A DNA stretch of 64,000 nucleotides from Streptomyces meridianus. GTDB lineage: Bacteria; Actinomycetota; Actinomycetes; Streptomycetales; Streptomycetaceae. The translations under genes and the position numbers were made by a program. Positions 32,499 through 41,972 of the stretch are shown piece by piece (positions within the stretch are counted from its first letter, which is position 1; each line of letters starts with the position of its first letter). The notes below the pieces were generated by a model. That model saw only the letters and a program-made list of their open reading frames with translations. It had not been told where the DNA came from and made no database searches. Location: NCBI RefSeq assembly GCF_023703325.1, contig NZ_JAMQGM010000027.1:1-64000 (forward strand), in the 5' to 3' direction.

Positions 32499-32924
32499 CT
32501 ACCTCCCCCAGCCGAGCGCCACGGCGAGCACCATCACCGCGGCGACCGCGCCGAGCCCGAGGGCCAGCAGAGCCGGGAACCGGCTCGCCGGGAGGTCCTC
32601 GCCGCGTCGCATGGCGCGCTCGCACTGCTGCCAGTGGTTGACCGCCCGCACCGCGCACAGCGCGCCGCCGGTCAGCAGCGCCAGGGCGATCGAGGTGCGG
32701 AGCACGTAGTGCAGGTCGGGCAGGAACTGGGACACCGCGAAACCGCCGCCCACCAGGGCCAGCGCCGTGCGCAGCCAGGCCAGGAAGGTGCGCTCGTTGG
32801 CCAGCGAGAACCGGTAGTCCGGAGTCTCGCCCTCGTTGCGGATACGCTCGGGGAACAGCCAGCGGCGGAGGCTGTCGGCCGCCGTCCTGAACCCGCGTAC
32901 GGCAGCCTGCGCGGGAGTGATCAT
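32499..32924 (-). CDS. DUF202 family membrane protein (YidH-like)
   Basis: 141 residues. The family opening YRFSLANERTFLAWLRTALAL precedes three membrane segments (about 50-70, 75-95, 115-135). It starts 10 bases after the stop of the Nudix-like gene and is followed closely by a second DUF202 gene, so the three form an operon. Role unknown. Confidence 0.9.
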   Translation of the reverse strand: MITPAQAAVRGFRTAADSLRRWLFPERIRNEGETPDYRFSLANERTFLAWLRTALALVGGGFAVSQFLPDLHYVLRTSIALALLTGGALCAVRAVNHWQQCERAMRRGEDLPASRFPALLALGLGAVAAVMVLAVALGWGR

Positions 32925-32934
32925 GCCGGGCAGC

Positions 32935-33423
32935 CTACTGCGGCGGGTACGGGTGTCCGGCGGCCCGGTGGTGCGCTTCGAGACCTTCCGGCACCCACTC
33001 CCACTCGTCCAGCCGCCGCTCGAGTTCCTCGTCGGTCAGGAACGCGTGCCACGCCACCTCTTCGGGCTGCGGCGCGACCGGCTGATCGCAGCGCACCTCG
33101 TACACCCGCAGCCACCACAGGTGTTCCGGTGATTCGTACCGGAAGGTGAACAGCGGGGTGGGGGCGGGAACCGCGTCGTAGGACTCGCCTGCGCCCACCA
33201 CGCCGCCGACGAACATGTCGTAGCGGGACGGGAACAGCAGCTTGGCGGCCGTCCGGCGGTGCACGAACTGTCGTCCCTGCCCGTCCCGGACCCGGACGGC
33301 CACCGCCCGGTGGCACAGTCTCCGGACGGTGGCCTCGCCGCGCGGCGCGTGCCCCACGACGCAGTCCTCGTCGTCGACGATGTCCAGGAGTTCGTCCGCA
33401 TCGCGGTGTGCCGGGCCGTCCAC
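32935..33423 (-). CDS. Nudix hydrolase family protein lacking the Nudix box
   Basis: 162 residues. It follows the YfcD-type Nudix proteins of Streptomyces closely: DADELLDIVDDEDCVVGHAP, FVHRRTAAKLLFPSRYDMFVGGVVGAGESYD, then PLFTFRYESPEHLWWLRVYEVRCD and FLTDEELERRLDEWEWVPEGLEA. The REAxEELG helix that should follow GESYD is missing: the chain goes straight to AVPAPTPLF. About fourteen to sixteen residues are lost in frame, including the glutamates that bind the catalytic metal. The protein is probably inactive as a pyrophosphatase. GTG 33423 is the best start, with only a weak ribosome site. Confidence 0.8.
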   Translation of the reverse strand: MDGPAHRDADELLDIVDDEDCVVGHAPRGEATVRRLCHRAVAVRVRDGQGRQFVHRRTAAKLLFPSRYDMFVGGVVGAGESYDAVPAPTPLFTFRYESPEHLWWLRVYEVRCDQPVAPQPEEVAWHAFLTDEELERRLDEWEWVPEGLEAHHRAAGHPYPPQ

Positions 33424-33699
33424 GCGGCCACTCAACCAGTGCTGCCCGGGGTGCCGTCCCGCCCGCCGCGGACGTGCCCGTCCGGCGCAGAGCGCGGACG
33501 ACTTGTGAACGGTCCGCAGGTGTGCTGGGTGCGCGCGGCTCCGACCTTGACGCGGGACCGTGACTGACGCTTTGCTGTGCGTGATCATCGCCGCCGGTTT
33601 TGTGGCCGGTGTGCGGGCGGGCCCGGCATGTCGGGATCCGTACGCGGGACACTCACGAGGGGGCCTGGAAGTGACGTGCACGGCCGGGGAAGCGCACGG

Positions 33700-34650
33700 A
33701 TGAGTCCGCTGCCACGGGTGAGACGCCGTTCGGGAGCCAGGGGCGGCTTGGTCTGGGATCCGGCCATGGGCGACAGCGCTCTGGCGGCTGTCCGCACCGC
33801 ACTCGGGCAGGGGCGCTGGATCGAGGCCCGCGCCCTGCTCACGGAGACGGGCGACGACTGGGATCTGCGCGGCCATCGGATGCTGGTACTGGCCGAGTGC
33901 TCCACGAGCGCCGCCTGGGCCCGGGAATGGCAGCTGGCGGAACCCGAGAGCGCGGATGCGGCGGGCCTGTTGGGCTGCGCGATGGTGTTCCGCGCGCTGT
34001 GCGGCCGGGAGCGGACCGAGGCGGCACGTGAGGCCTGCCACGCCGCGGCGCGCATGGCCCCGCCGGATCCGACGCCCTGGCTCGCGCTCCTGATCCTCGC
34101 CCGCCGGACCGGGACCGACGAGGAGCGCATGCGGATCTTCGACCAGGTCCGGGGCCGGCATCGCGACCACCACCACGCGCACCACCTGATGACGGCCTGT
34201 CTCGCGGAGCGAATGCGCGGACCGGACAATGATCCGTTCCACGAGGTGTACGAGTTCGCCACCTGGGTCGCCGGACAGGCCCCGGCGGGCTCGCCGTTGT
34301 GTGCCCTGCCCGTGATCGCCCACGCCGAGCGCTACCGGGTGCTCGCCGCCGCCGGTGTCGAACCGGGCGACCCGGCCGATTCCGGGCACTGGAAGGGCCG
34401 CCGGGCCCGGCAGGTCATGAAGTCGGCCTTCGACTGGTGGCCGGAGAGCAGTGCGAGACGGCATCCGCGGCGTCTCGTGGACCTCAACTTCCTTGCGCAC
34501 GCCACGTTCTACGCGGGTAGCCGGATCGAGGCCACCGCGCTCTTCGACCGGATCGGCCCGCATGTGACCCGGGCGCCGTGGTCGTACCCCGACCGCGATC
34601 CGTACCAGGCCTTCCGGGCGGCACACCGCACCGCGCTCGGATCGGCGTGA
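33700..34650 (+). CDS. conserved Streptomyces protein of unknown function, helical repeat-like
   Basis: 316 residues. Largely alpha-helical with alternating Ala/Leu and charged residues (ALAAVRTALGQGRWIEARALLTETGDDWDLRG; ACHAAARMAPPDPTPWLALLILARR), reminiscent of TPR-like pairs. It also has a histidine cluster RDHHHAHHLM and a C-terminal aromatic tail (DRDPYQAFRAAHRTAL). No signal or membrane segment. ATG at 33700 follows a GGGGAAG; a longer frame upstream is Arg/Gly-rich and unlikely. It precedes the permease gene by 56 bases on the same strand but probably is unrelated. Confidence 0.7.
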   Translation: MSPLPRVRRRSGARGGLVWDPAMGDSALAAVRTALGQGRWIEARALLTETGDDWDLRGHRMLVLAECSTSAAWAREWQLAEPESADAAGLLGCAMVFRALCGRERTEAAREACHAAARMAPPDPTPWLALLILARRTGTDEERMRIFDQVRGRHRDHHHAHHLMTACLAERMRGPDNDPFHEVYEFATWVAGQAPAGSPLCALPVIAHAERYRVLAAAGVEPGDPADSGHWKGRRARQVMKSAFDWWPESSARRHPRRLVDLNFLAHATFYAGSRIEATALFDRIGPHVTRAPWSYPDRDPYQAFRAAHRTALGSA

Positions 34651-34706
34651 CCCATCGGCGTGACATCCCCATCGGCAGCACATTCCATCGGAAGGACTCG
34701 GCAGCG

Positions 34707-36245
34707 ATGCTGACGGAGCGTACGAGCGACATCTCCACCTACAAGGGCCAGGAACGGGCGCTGCGCGCGGACCGCATCGGCACGGCCGGCCTGCTGCTGT
34801 CCGTCCTGGCGGCGAGCGCGCCGCTCATGGTGGTCGCGGGTGTCATGCCCACCACATACCAGGTCATGGACATCGTGGGCCAGCCCCTGCTCTTCGTCGT
34901 CCTCGGCGTCATCATGGCCCTGTTCAGCGTGGGATATGCCGAGATGAGCCGGCACGTCCACAACGCGGGCGCCTTCTACGCCTACATAGCCCGCGGACTC
35001 GGCGGGACGGCCGGTGCCGGCGCCTCGTTCGTGGCCCTCGTGGCCTACAGCGCCATGCAGACCGGCATCTACGGCATCTTCGGCTTCGAGGTCGCAGGGC
35101 TCCTGGCCCAGCACGCCGGACTGACGGTCGCCTGGTGGATCCCGGCACTGTTCGCCCTGCTGGTCACCGGAGTGCTCGGCGCCCTCAAGATCGATCTCAA
35201 TGCCAAGGTGCTCGGCGCCGTCCTCCTCGTCGAATGCGCGCTGATCCTCGTCTTCGACTACTCCTTCGCCGCCGACCCCGGTGCCGAAGGGGTCTCCCTG
35301 CACGCCTTCGACCCCGCGACGCTCGCCGGCGCCGGGCTCGGCACCGCGCTCTGCTTCACCGCCGCCTCCTTCGTCGGCTTCGAGCAGGCCCCCGTCTACG
35401 CCGAGGAGACCAGCCGGCCGCAGACCGTCGTCGCCCGCGTCATGTACCTCGCAGTCGGCATCGTCGCCGTCTTCTTCGCCCTGAGCTCGTGGCTCATCGG
35501 CGTCGCCTCGGGGCCGTCCCAGGTCCTCGCCGAGGCCGACAAGCAAGGGCCCGGCCTGATCTTCTTCCTCAGCGAGGCCCGGCTCGGGTCCGTCTTCGCC
35601 GACCTGCTCCACCTCTTCTTCGTCACCGGCATGTTCGCGTCCATGCTCAGCTTCCACAACGTCGTCGCCCGCTACGCCTTCGCCATGGGCCGCGAGGGAC
35701 TGCTGCCCTCCGCCGTCGGCAGGACCGCCAGGTCCAGCGGTGCCCCCGCCGTCGGCTCGCTGCTCCAGAGCGTGGTGGCGCTGGTCGTCGTCGCGGCCTT
35801 CGCCGTCACCGACGACAAGCCCGTCGGCGACCCGACCGCGCCCGTACTCCGCCTGTTCGCCTGGCTCGGGAACGTCGGGGCGCTCGGGATCATCCTCCTC
35901 ATGGCGACCGCGTCCGCCGCCGTCATCGCCTTCTTCTCCCGCAGGGGCGCCGCCGCAGCCCAGGCACCCCGGTTGGCCTGCGCCGCGCTGGCCGGAGCCG
36001 CGCTCGTCGTGATCCTGGTCTACGCAGTGAAGGACTTCGACGTCCTCGTCGGTGCCTCCGAGGAATCGCTCCTCAGCCTGCTGCTGCCCGGCACCATCGC
36101 GCTCGCCGCCCTCGTGGGCCTCGTCCACGGTGCGGTGCTGCGCCGCCGCAGGCCGCAGACCCATGCCCGCATCGGACTGGGCAACGAGGCGTTCCGGCTC
36201 GAGCAGGCCGCGGCCTCCCGGAACGCCGAGGGGGACCGGACGTGA
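34707..36245 (+). CDS. APC superfamily amino acid/amine permease
   Basis: 512 residues with about twelve membrane segments. The first segment ASAPLMVVAGVMPTTYQV and the loop CFTAASFVGFEQAPVYAEETSRP are typical APC features. MGREGLLPSAVGRT is the conserved cytoplasmic loop. The stop overlaps the GTG of the copper amine oxidase (GTGA), so uptake and oxidation are coupled. Substrate is likely a biogenic amine or its amino acid. ATG 34707 with GGAAGGA eleven bases upstream. Confidence 0.9.
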   Translation: MLTERTSDISTYKGQERALRADRIGTAGLLLSVLAASAPLMVVAGVMPTTYQVMDIVGQPLLFVVLGVIMALFSVGYAEMSRHVHNAGAFYAYIARGLGGTAGAGASFVALVAYSAMQTGIYGIFGFEVAGLLAQHAGLTVAWWIPALFALLVTGVLGALKIDLNAKVLGAVLLVECALILVFDYSFAADPGAEGVSLHAFDPATLAGAGLGTALCFTAASFVGFEQAPVYAEETSRPQTVVARVMYLAVGIVAVFFALSSWLIGVASGPSQVLAEADKQGPGLIFFLSEARLGSVFADLLHLFFVTGMFASMLSFHNVVARYAFAMGREGLLPSAVGRTARSSGAPAVGSLLQSVVALVVVAAFAVTDDKPVGDPTAPVLRLFAWLGNVGALGIILLMATASAAVIAFFSRRGAAAAQAPRLACAALAGAALVVILVYAVKDFDVLVGASEESLLSLLLPGTIALAALVGLVHGAVLRRRRPQTHARIGLGNEAFRLEQAAASRNAEGDRT

Positions 36246-38182
36246 CGCGCCCTCACCCGGACGGCACCGCACCCACGCCGCCCCATCCCCTCGACCCGCT
36301 GAGCGCCGACGAGATCGGCACTGCCAGAGAGGTCCTCGACCGGGCCGGCCGGATCAGCACGACCACGCGGTTCCCGCTGGTGCTGCTGGACGAGCCCGAC
36401 CGGCACACCGTCGCCTCGCACCGGCCGGGCGACCCGGTGGCCCGCCGGCTCCGCGTGACCATGCTCGACACCGCCACCGGAACCGGATCGGAGGCCCTCG
36501 TCGACGTCACCGCCGGGCTGCTGCTCTCCCACCGCGAGTTGGACCCCGCGCACGACGGCCGGCCGCCCGTCCTGTTCGAGGAGTACGAGACCTGCGACGC
36601 GATCGTCAAGGCGGACCCGGGCTGGCGCAAGGCCATGGCCGAACGCGGCATCACGGACACCGCCCTGGCCGTCGCCGCCCCCCTCGCGGCCGGCAACTTC
36701 GGCATCGAGGACGAGAGCGGACGCCGCATGCTCCGCTCCCTGACCTTCCTGCGCTGCGACGAGAGCGACAACCCGTTCGCCCACCCCGTCGCCGGACTCG
36801 TCGCCGACGTCGACCTCACCGAACACCGCGTCGTCCGCCTCGTCGACACCGGTGCGGTACCCGTGCCGGCCGAATGCGGCCGCTACGAGGCGGAGTTCAC
36901 CGGGCCGCCGCGCACCGGGCTGCGGCCCCTGGAGATCACCCAGCCCGAGGGCCCGTCGTTCCGGCTCGACGGCTCCCTGCTCACCTGGCAGAACTGGTCG
37001 TTCCGGATCGACTTCAACTCGCGCGAGGGGCTCGTCCTCCACAGCGTCACCCACCGCGACGGTGACCGCGAACGCCCCGTGCTCGACCGGGTGTCCCTGG
37101 CCGAGATGGCCGTCCCCTACGCCGAACCGGACCCGGCCCGCAACTGGGTCTGCTACCTGGACGTGGGGGAGTACGCCCTCGGCCGGAACGCCAACGCGCT
37201 GCGCCTGGGCTGCGACTGCCTCGGGGAGATCCGCTACCTCGACGCCGTCGTACCGGACGACCACGGCAGGCCCGTGACACTCCCCGACGCGATCTGCATC
37301 CACGAGGAGGACGACGGGCTGCTGTGGAAGCACAGCAACATGTTCGACGGATTCTCCGCGGAGAGCCGCCGCTCGCGCCGTCTCGTCGTCTCGTGGATTG
37401 CGACCCTCGGAAACTACGACTACGCCTTCTACTGGTATTTCCACCAGGACGGCGCCATCCGCTTCGAGGCCAAGGCGACCGGCCTGCTCCAGACCACAGC
37501 CGCAACACCTGGGGACGGCTCCGCGCACGCCACCGAGGTCGCCCCCGGTCTGCTCGCCCCGTTCCACCAGCATCTGTTCTGCGTCCGCCTCGACCCCGCC
37601 GTGGACGGCCCGGCCAACACTGTCGAGGAGATCGACGTGGTTCCTCTGCCGCCGGGCCCGGACAACCCCAACGGGAACGCCTTCACCACCCGCACCACCG
37701 CGCTGACCGACAGCGCCGACGGCGGACGGACCGCCGACACGCACCGCGGACGCCGCTGGCGCGTCACCAACCCCGGCTCCCGCAACCGCATGGGCGAGCC
37801 GGTCTCGTACACCCTCGTCCCCAGCCCCGGCCCGCTGCTCCAGGCCCGTGCGGGCTCGTCCGTCGCCCGGCGCGCCGGCTACGCCACGAAGCACCTGTGG
37901 GTGACCCGCCGCCGACCGGAACGCCGATACCCCGACGGCGACTATCCCAACCAGCACCCCGGGGGCGCCGGCGTGCCGGAATGGACCGCACCGGGGGAGT
38001 CACTGGAGCGGACCGAACTGACGCTCTGGCACACCTTCGGACCCACCCACCTGCCCCGGCTCGAGGAGTGGCCGGTGATGCCCGTGGACGTCAGCGGCTT
38101 CGCCCTCGTGCCCACCGGGTTCTTCGACCGCAACCCGGCGCTCGACCTGCCCCGGGAGTCCGGAGGCCACTGCCACGCCTGA
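36242..38182 (+). CDS. primary-amine oxidase (copper/topaquinone)
   Basis: 646 residues, usual length. Y392 in LGNYDYAFYW is the topaquinone precursor, D307 in YLDVGEY the catalytic base 85 residues before it, and H442, H444 (FHQHLF) and H603 (THLPR) the copper ligands. The enzyme converts a primary amine with O2 to aldehyde, ammonia and H2O2. No signal peptide, so cytoplasmic. GTG start overlapping the permease stop. The combination resembles tyramine or phenylethylamine use; the aldehyde would need a dehydrogenase not encoded next door. Confidence 0.95.
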   Translation: MTRPHPDGTAPTPPHPLDPLSADEIGTAREVLDRAGRISTTTRFPLVLLDEPDRHTVASHRPGDPVARRLRVTMLDTATGTGSEALVDVTAGLLLSHRELDPAHDGRPPVLFEEYETCDAIVKADPGWRKAMAERGITDTALAVAAPLAAGNFGIEDESGRRMLRSLTFLRCDESDNPFAHPVAGLVADVDLTEHRVVRLVDTGAVPVPAECGRYEAEFTGPPRTGLRPLEITQPEGPSFRLDGSLLTWQNWSFRIDFNSREGLVLHSVTHRDGDRERPVLDRVSLAEMAVPYAEPDPARNWVCYLDVGEYALGRNANALRLGCDCLGEIRYLDAVVPDDHGRPVTLPDAICIHEEDDGLLWKHSNMFDGFSAESRRSRRLVVSWIATLGNYDYAFYWYFHQDGAIRFEAKATGLLQTTAATPGDGSAHATEVAPGLLAPFHQHLFCVRLDPAVDGPANTVEEIDVVPLPPGPDNPNGNAFTTRTTALTDSADGGRTADTHRGRRWRVTNPGSRNRMGEPVSYTLVPSPGPLLQARAGSSVARRAGYATKHLWVTRRRPERRYPDGDYPNQHPGGAGVPEWTAPGESLERTELTLWHTFGPTHLPRLEEWPVMPVDVSGFALVPTGFFDRNPALDLPRESGGHCHA

Positions 38183-38206
38183 CCCCCGGGGCGGTGCCGG
38201 GAGCGC

Positions 38207-40600
38207 TCAGCCGGACCAGGACCAGCCGGAGACCTCCGGCAGGTCCTCGCCGTGCTCCCGGATCCACCGGTGGTGCCGGGTCCGCACGTCCGCCATGGCC
38301 TGGCGCAGCGACACGGCCCGCACCCCGAGCCCGGGCACCCGATCGATGACGTCCATCACCAGCCGGTAGCGGTCCAGGTCGTTGCGCACCACCATGTCGA
38401 ACGGGGTCGTCGTCGTGCCCGACTCCTTGTAGCCGCGCACGTGAAGATTGCCGTGCCCCGCCCGCCGGTAGCACAGCCGGTGGATCAGCCACGGGTAGCC
38501 GTGGTAGGCGAAGACCACCGGCCGGTCCCGTGTGAACAACCCGTCGAACTCCGCGTCCGGCATCCCGTGAGGGTGCTCCTCGCGCGGCATCAGGCGGGTC
38601 AGGTCGACGACGTTGACCACCCGCACCGCGAGGTCCGGCAGATGGCGCCGGAGCAGGTCCGCCGCCGCCATGACCTCTTGCGTCGGCACGTCGCCCGCGC
38701 ACGCGAGGACCACATCGGGCTCGCGGCCACGGCTCTCGGTGCCCGCCCAGTCCCAGGTACCCGCGCCGCGTGCGCAGTGCTCCCGTGCCTGTTCGAGACC
38801 CAGCCAGTCGAAGGTGGGCTGCTTGCCGGCCACCACGACGTTCACGTAGTCGCGGCTGCGCAGTACGTGATCGGCCACCGACAGCAGGGTGTTGGCATCC
38901 GGCGGCAGATAGACCCTGACGACCTCCGGGCTCTTGTTCAGGACGTGGTCGACGAATCCCGGGTCCTGGTGCGAGAAGCCGTTGTGGTCCTGTCGCCAGA
39001 CGTGCGACGTCAGCAGGTAGTTGAGGGAGGCGATCGGCATCCGCCACGGCAGGGCCCGCGACGACCGCAGCCATTTGATGTGCTGGTTGACCATCGAGTC
39101 GACGATGTGGACGAACGCCTCGTAGCTCGAGAACAGCCCGTGCCGTCCGGTCAGCAGATAGCCCTCCAGCCAGCCCTGGCACAGGTGCTCGGACAGCACC
39201 TCCATGACCCGGCCGTCCCGGGCCAGATGCTCGTCCCCCGGCAGCTCTTCCGCCTCCCAGGTCTTGCCGGTCGCCTCGTACAGTGATTGGAGCCGGTTGG
39301 AGGCGGTCTCGTCCGGCCCCACCACCCGGAAGTTGCGCACCGGCGCGGTGTCCGTCATGACCCGGGAGAGCATGCCGCCGAGCACGGCCGTCGGCTCGTG
39401 GCTCGTGGTGCCGGGGGCGTCGACCGGCACGGCGAAGTCCTCCGGGCCCGGCAGCGGCAGGTCCCGCAGCAGCCGCCCGCCGTTGGCGTGCGGGTTGCTC
39501 CCCAGGCGCCGGTCGCCCTCCGGGACGCAGGCCAGGACCTGCGGCCGGGGGCGTCCCTCGTCGTCGAACAACTCCTCGGGCCGGTACGAGCGCAGCCACT
39601 CCTCGAGTTGCCGCAGCCGCTCCGGGTCCTCCCGCACGCCGGTCAGCGGCACCTGGTGCGAGCGCCAGGTGCCCTCCACCGCCAGTCCGCCGACCTCGTG
39701 CGGGCCGGTCCATCCCTTGGGCGTGCGCAACACGATCACCGGCCATCGCGGGCGGTCCGTCGCCCCTTCCGCGCGCGCCCGACGGTGGATCGCCGCGATC
39801 CGGTCCAGGGCGTCGTCCATGGCCCGCGCCAAGGCCCGGTGCACGGCGAGCGGCTCGTCGCCGGAGACGTGGACCGGCTCGTACCCGTACCCGCGCAGCA
39901 GTTCGTCCAGCTCGGACTCGGGGATCCGGGCGAGCACCGTCGGATTGGCGATCTTGTATCCGTTGAGGTGCAGGATAGGCAGCACGGCCCCGTCGTGGAC
40001 CGGGTCGAGGAACTTGTCGGCGTGCCAGGACCCGGCCAGCGGCCCCGTCTCGGCCTCGCCGTCCCCGATGACGCACGCCACCAGCAGTCCGGGGTTGTCC
40101 AGCGCGGCACCGTAGGCGTGCGCGAGGGAGTACCCCAGCTCGCCGCCCTCGTGGATCGATCCCGGGGTCTCCGGGGCTACGTGGCTGGGTACGCCTCCCG
40201 GGAACGAGAACTGCCGGAACAGCCGGGCCATGCCCCGCGCGTCCCGGGTCACGTCCGGGTAGACCTCCGTATAGCTGCCGTCCAGCCACGAGCCGGCCAG
40301 TACGGCAGGTCCTCCGTGGCCGGGCCCCCAGACGCAGATCGCATCGAGGTCCCGGTTACGGATCACCCGGTTCAGGTGCGTGTACACCAGGTTGAGGCCC
40401 GGATCGGTGCCCCAGTGCCCGAGCAGGCGCGGCTTGATGTGCTCAGGTCGCAGCGACTCCGCCGGCAGCGGATTGTCCATCAGGTAGATCTGGCCCGCGG
40501 CGAGGTAGTTCGCCGCACGCCAGTGCGCGTCGAGTGCCGCGAGTTCGTTCTCGTCCGGTGCGCCCGCTCGTCCGGCCGCTGCGGCTGTCGGCTCCGTCAT
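38207..40600 (-). CDS. xfp: phosphoketolase (xylulose-5-P/fructose-6-P)
   Basis: 797 residues, full length. Thiamine-diphosphate and active-site blocks are [54 protein letters not shown]-like [14 protein letters not shown] and [19 protein letters not shown]. The enzyme splits a ketose phosphate with inorganic phosphate to acetyl phosphate. The ATG at 40600 has GAGGAGG upstream. The gene faces away from the GH6 gene, leaving a 241-base divergent promoter region, and ends head-on to the amine oxidase. Confidence 0.96.
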   Translation of the reverse strand: MTEPTAAAAGRAGAPDENELAALDAHWRAANYLAAGQIYLMDNPLPAESLRPEHIKPRLLGHWGTDPGLNLVYTHLNRVIRNRDLDAICVWGPGHGGPAVLAGSWLDGSYTEVYPDVTRDARGMARLFRQFSFPGGVPSHVAPETPGSIHEGGELGYSLAHAYGAALDNPGLLVACVIGDGEAETGPLAGSWHADKFLDPVHDGAVLPILHLNGYKIANPTVLARIPESELDELLRGYGYEPVHVSGDEPLAVHRALARAMDDALDRIAAIHRRARAEGATDRPRWPVIVLRTPKGWTGPHEVGGLAVEGTWRSHQVPLTGVREDPERLRQLEEWLRSYRPEELFDDEGRPRPQVLACVPEGDRRLGSNPHANGGRLLRDLPLPGPEDFAVPVDAPGTTSHEPTAVLGGMLSRVMTDTAPVRNFRVVGPDETASNRLQSLYEATGKTWEAEELPGDEHLARDGRVMEVLSEHLCQGWLEGYLLTGRHGLFSSYEAFVHIVDSMVNQHIKWLRSSRALPWRMPIASLNYLLTSHVWRQDHNGFSHQDPGFVDHVLNKSPEVVRVYLPPDANTLLSVADHVLRSRDYVNVVVAGKQPTFDWLGLEQAREHCARGAGTWDWAGTESRGREPDVVLACAGDVPTQEVMAAADLLRRHLPDLAVRVVNVVDLTRLMPREEHPHGMPDAEFDGLFTRDRPVVFAYHGYPWLIHRLCYRRAGHGNLHVRGYKESGTTTTPFDMVVRNDLDRYRLVMDVIDRVPGLGVRAVSLRQAMADVRTRHHRWIREHGEDLPEVSGWSWSG

Positions 40601-40841
40601 CGGGGTGCCTCCTCGGAAGTACGTCTTCCATGTCTCGTCTTGCACGACGGCGCGGTCGTCATGCGGGCCCGCCGCACGATCGCACCACATCCGCTGCGCC
40701 GAACCGGTCACGCATCCGCCCGAGGGTGGGGTGTGTTCATACGAACGGGGCGTCGGACGCAGCGGACCGGGCACCGCCCGGGACGAAACCGGGAAGGTGA
40801 CAGGGCATCAGGCAGGCTTCGACGATCGGAGGAAGGCCCAT

Positions 40842-41918
40842 ATGGTCCCGCACCACGGCGGTACGCTCCGGCGGCGTACGGCATCGGCCCTCGTGTACAC
40901 ATCCCTCGCGGTCCTGCTCACCGGCTGCTTCTCGGCCGCCGACACGGCCCTGGCCCCCGACACGCGCAGAGAATCCTCCCCGGATGCGCCGGGCGATCCC
41001 TCCCCCGATGCGCCGGCGGACCCCTCCGGGCTCTGGGTGAACCCGGACACGCCCGCCGCGCGGCAGGTGCGCGACTGGCGCAGCACCGGGCGCATCGAGG
41101 ACGCCGCCTCCCTGGAGCGGATCGCCGGCCGGCCGATGGCGGAGTGGATCGGCGACTCCCCGCGGGAGCGGGCCGAACGCATCACCCGGAACGCCGCCGA
41201 AGCCGGACGGACCCCCGTCCTGGTCGCCTATCACATCCCGCACCGGGACTGCGGCAACCACTCCGCCGGTGGTGCCGAAGGCGCCGCCGCCTACCGGGCG
41301 TGGGTGCGCGAACTGGCCTCGGGGATCGGCGACCGCCGGGCCGTCGTCGTCGTCGAACCGGACGCGGTGGCCCAGGTCGTGGACGGCTGTATCCCGGAGG
41401 GGCTGCGTGCGGAGCGGACGGAACTGCTCAGGGACGCGGTGTCCGTGCTGTCCGCGCTTCCGGCCGTGAAGGTCTACCTCGACGCGGGCCACTCCGGCTG
41501 GATCGACGACATCGGGCGGCTGGCGGCCGTACTCCGGAGCAGTGGTGTCGAGCAGGCCGACGGATTCGCCCTGAACGTGTCGAACTTCCAGCCCACGGAG
41601 GCGGTCGAGGAGTACGGGCTCCGCCTCTCCCGGGAACTCGGCGGTGCGCACTTCGTCATCGACACCAGCCGCAACGGCAACGGGCCGCTCGAGGAGTCCG
41701 GCGGGGAGGGCTGGTGCAATCCCCCGGGCAGGCGGCTGGGAACTCCGCCGACCACCCGTACCGGCAAGGCGAAGCTGGACGCCTATCTGTGGATCAAGCG
41801 CCCGGGCGAGTCGGACGGCCGGTGCAACGGCGGCCCCGCCGCCGGGCAGTGGTGGCCCCAGTACGCGCTGGGCCTGGTCCGCGGGGCCCCGGCCGGGCCC
41901 CGCGCCGGACAGGGCTGA
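40842..41918 (+). CDS. cslZ: glycoside hydrolase family 6 lipoprotein (CslZ-type endoglucanase)
   Basis: 358 residues. The N-terminus ends in the lipobox LLTGC, then a Pro/Asp/Ser-rich linker (about 30-60). The catalytic domain has VLVAYHIPHRDCGNHSAGG, VVVVEPDAVAQ with the acid residue, NVSNFQPT, DTSRNGNGP and WIKRPGESDGRC, all GH6 features. It cleaves beta-1,4-glucan at the cell surface. Location beside the copper oxidase and the CslA synthase matches the cslA-glxA-cslZ locus of Streptomyces coelicolor, where the endoglucanase trims the tip glycan. GGAGGAAGG precedes the ATG. A 12-bp hairpin separates it from the convergent oxidase gene. Confidence 0.92.
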   Translation: MVPHHGGTLRRRTASALVYTSLAVLLTGCFSAADTALAPDTRRESSPDAPGDPSPDAPADPSGLWVNPDTPAARQVRDWRSTGRIEDAASLERIAGRPMAEWIGDSPRERAERITRNAAEAGRTPVLVAYHIPHRDCGNHSAGGAEGAAAYRAWVRELASGIGDRRAVVVVEPDAVAQVVDGCIPEGLRAERTELLRDAVSVLSALPAVKVYLDAGHSGWIDDIGRLAAVLRSSGVEQADGFALNVSNFQPTEAVEEYGLRLSRELGGAHFVIDTSRNGNGPLEESGGEGWCNPPGRRLGTPPTTRTGKAKLDAYLWIKRPGESDGRCNGGPAAGQWWPQYALGLVRGAPAGPRAGQG

Positions 41919-41927
41919 ACGCTCCCG

Positions 41928-41957
41928 GGTGCCGGCGCCGGACAGGGCGCCGGCACC
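41928..41957. terminator. bidirectional terminator between cslZ and glxA
   Basis: GGTGCCGGCGCC (41928-41939) and GGCGCCGGCACC (41946-41957) form a perfect 12-bp stem with a six-base loop. Confidence 0.8.
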
Positions 41958-41972
41958 GCCGGACCCGCTGTC

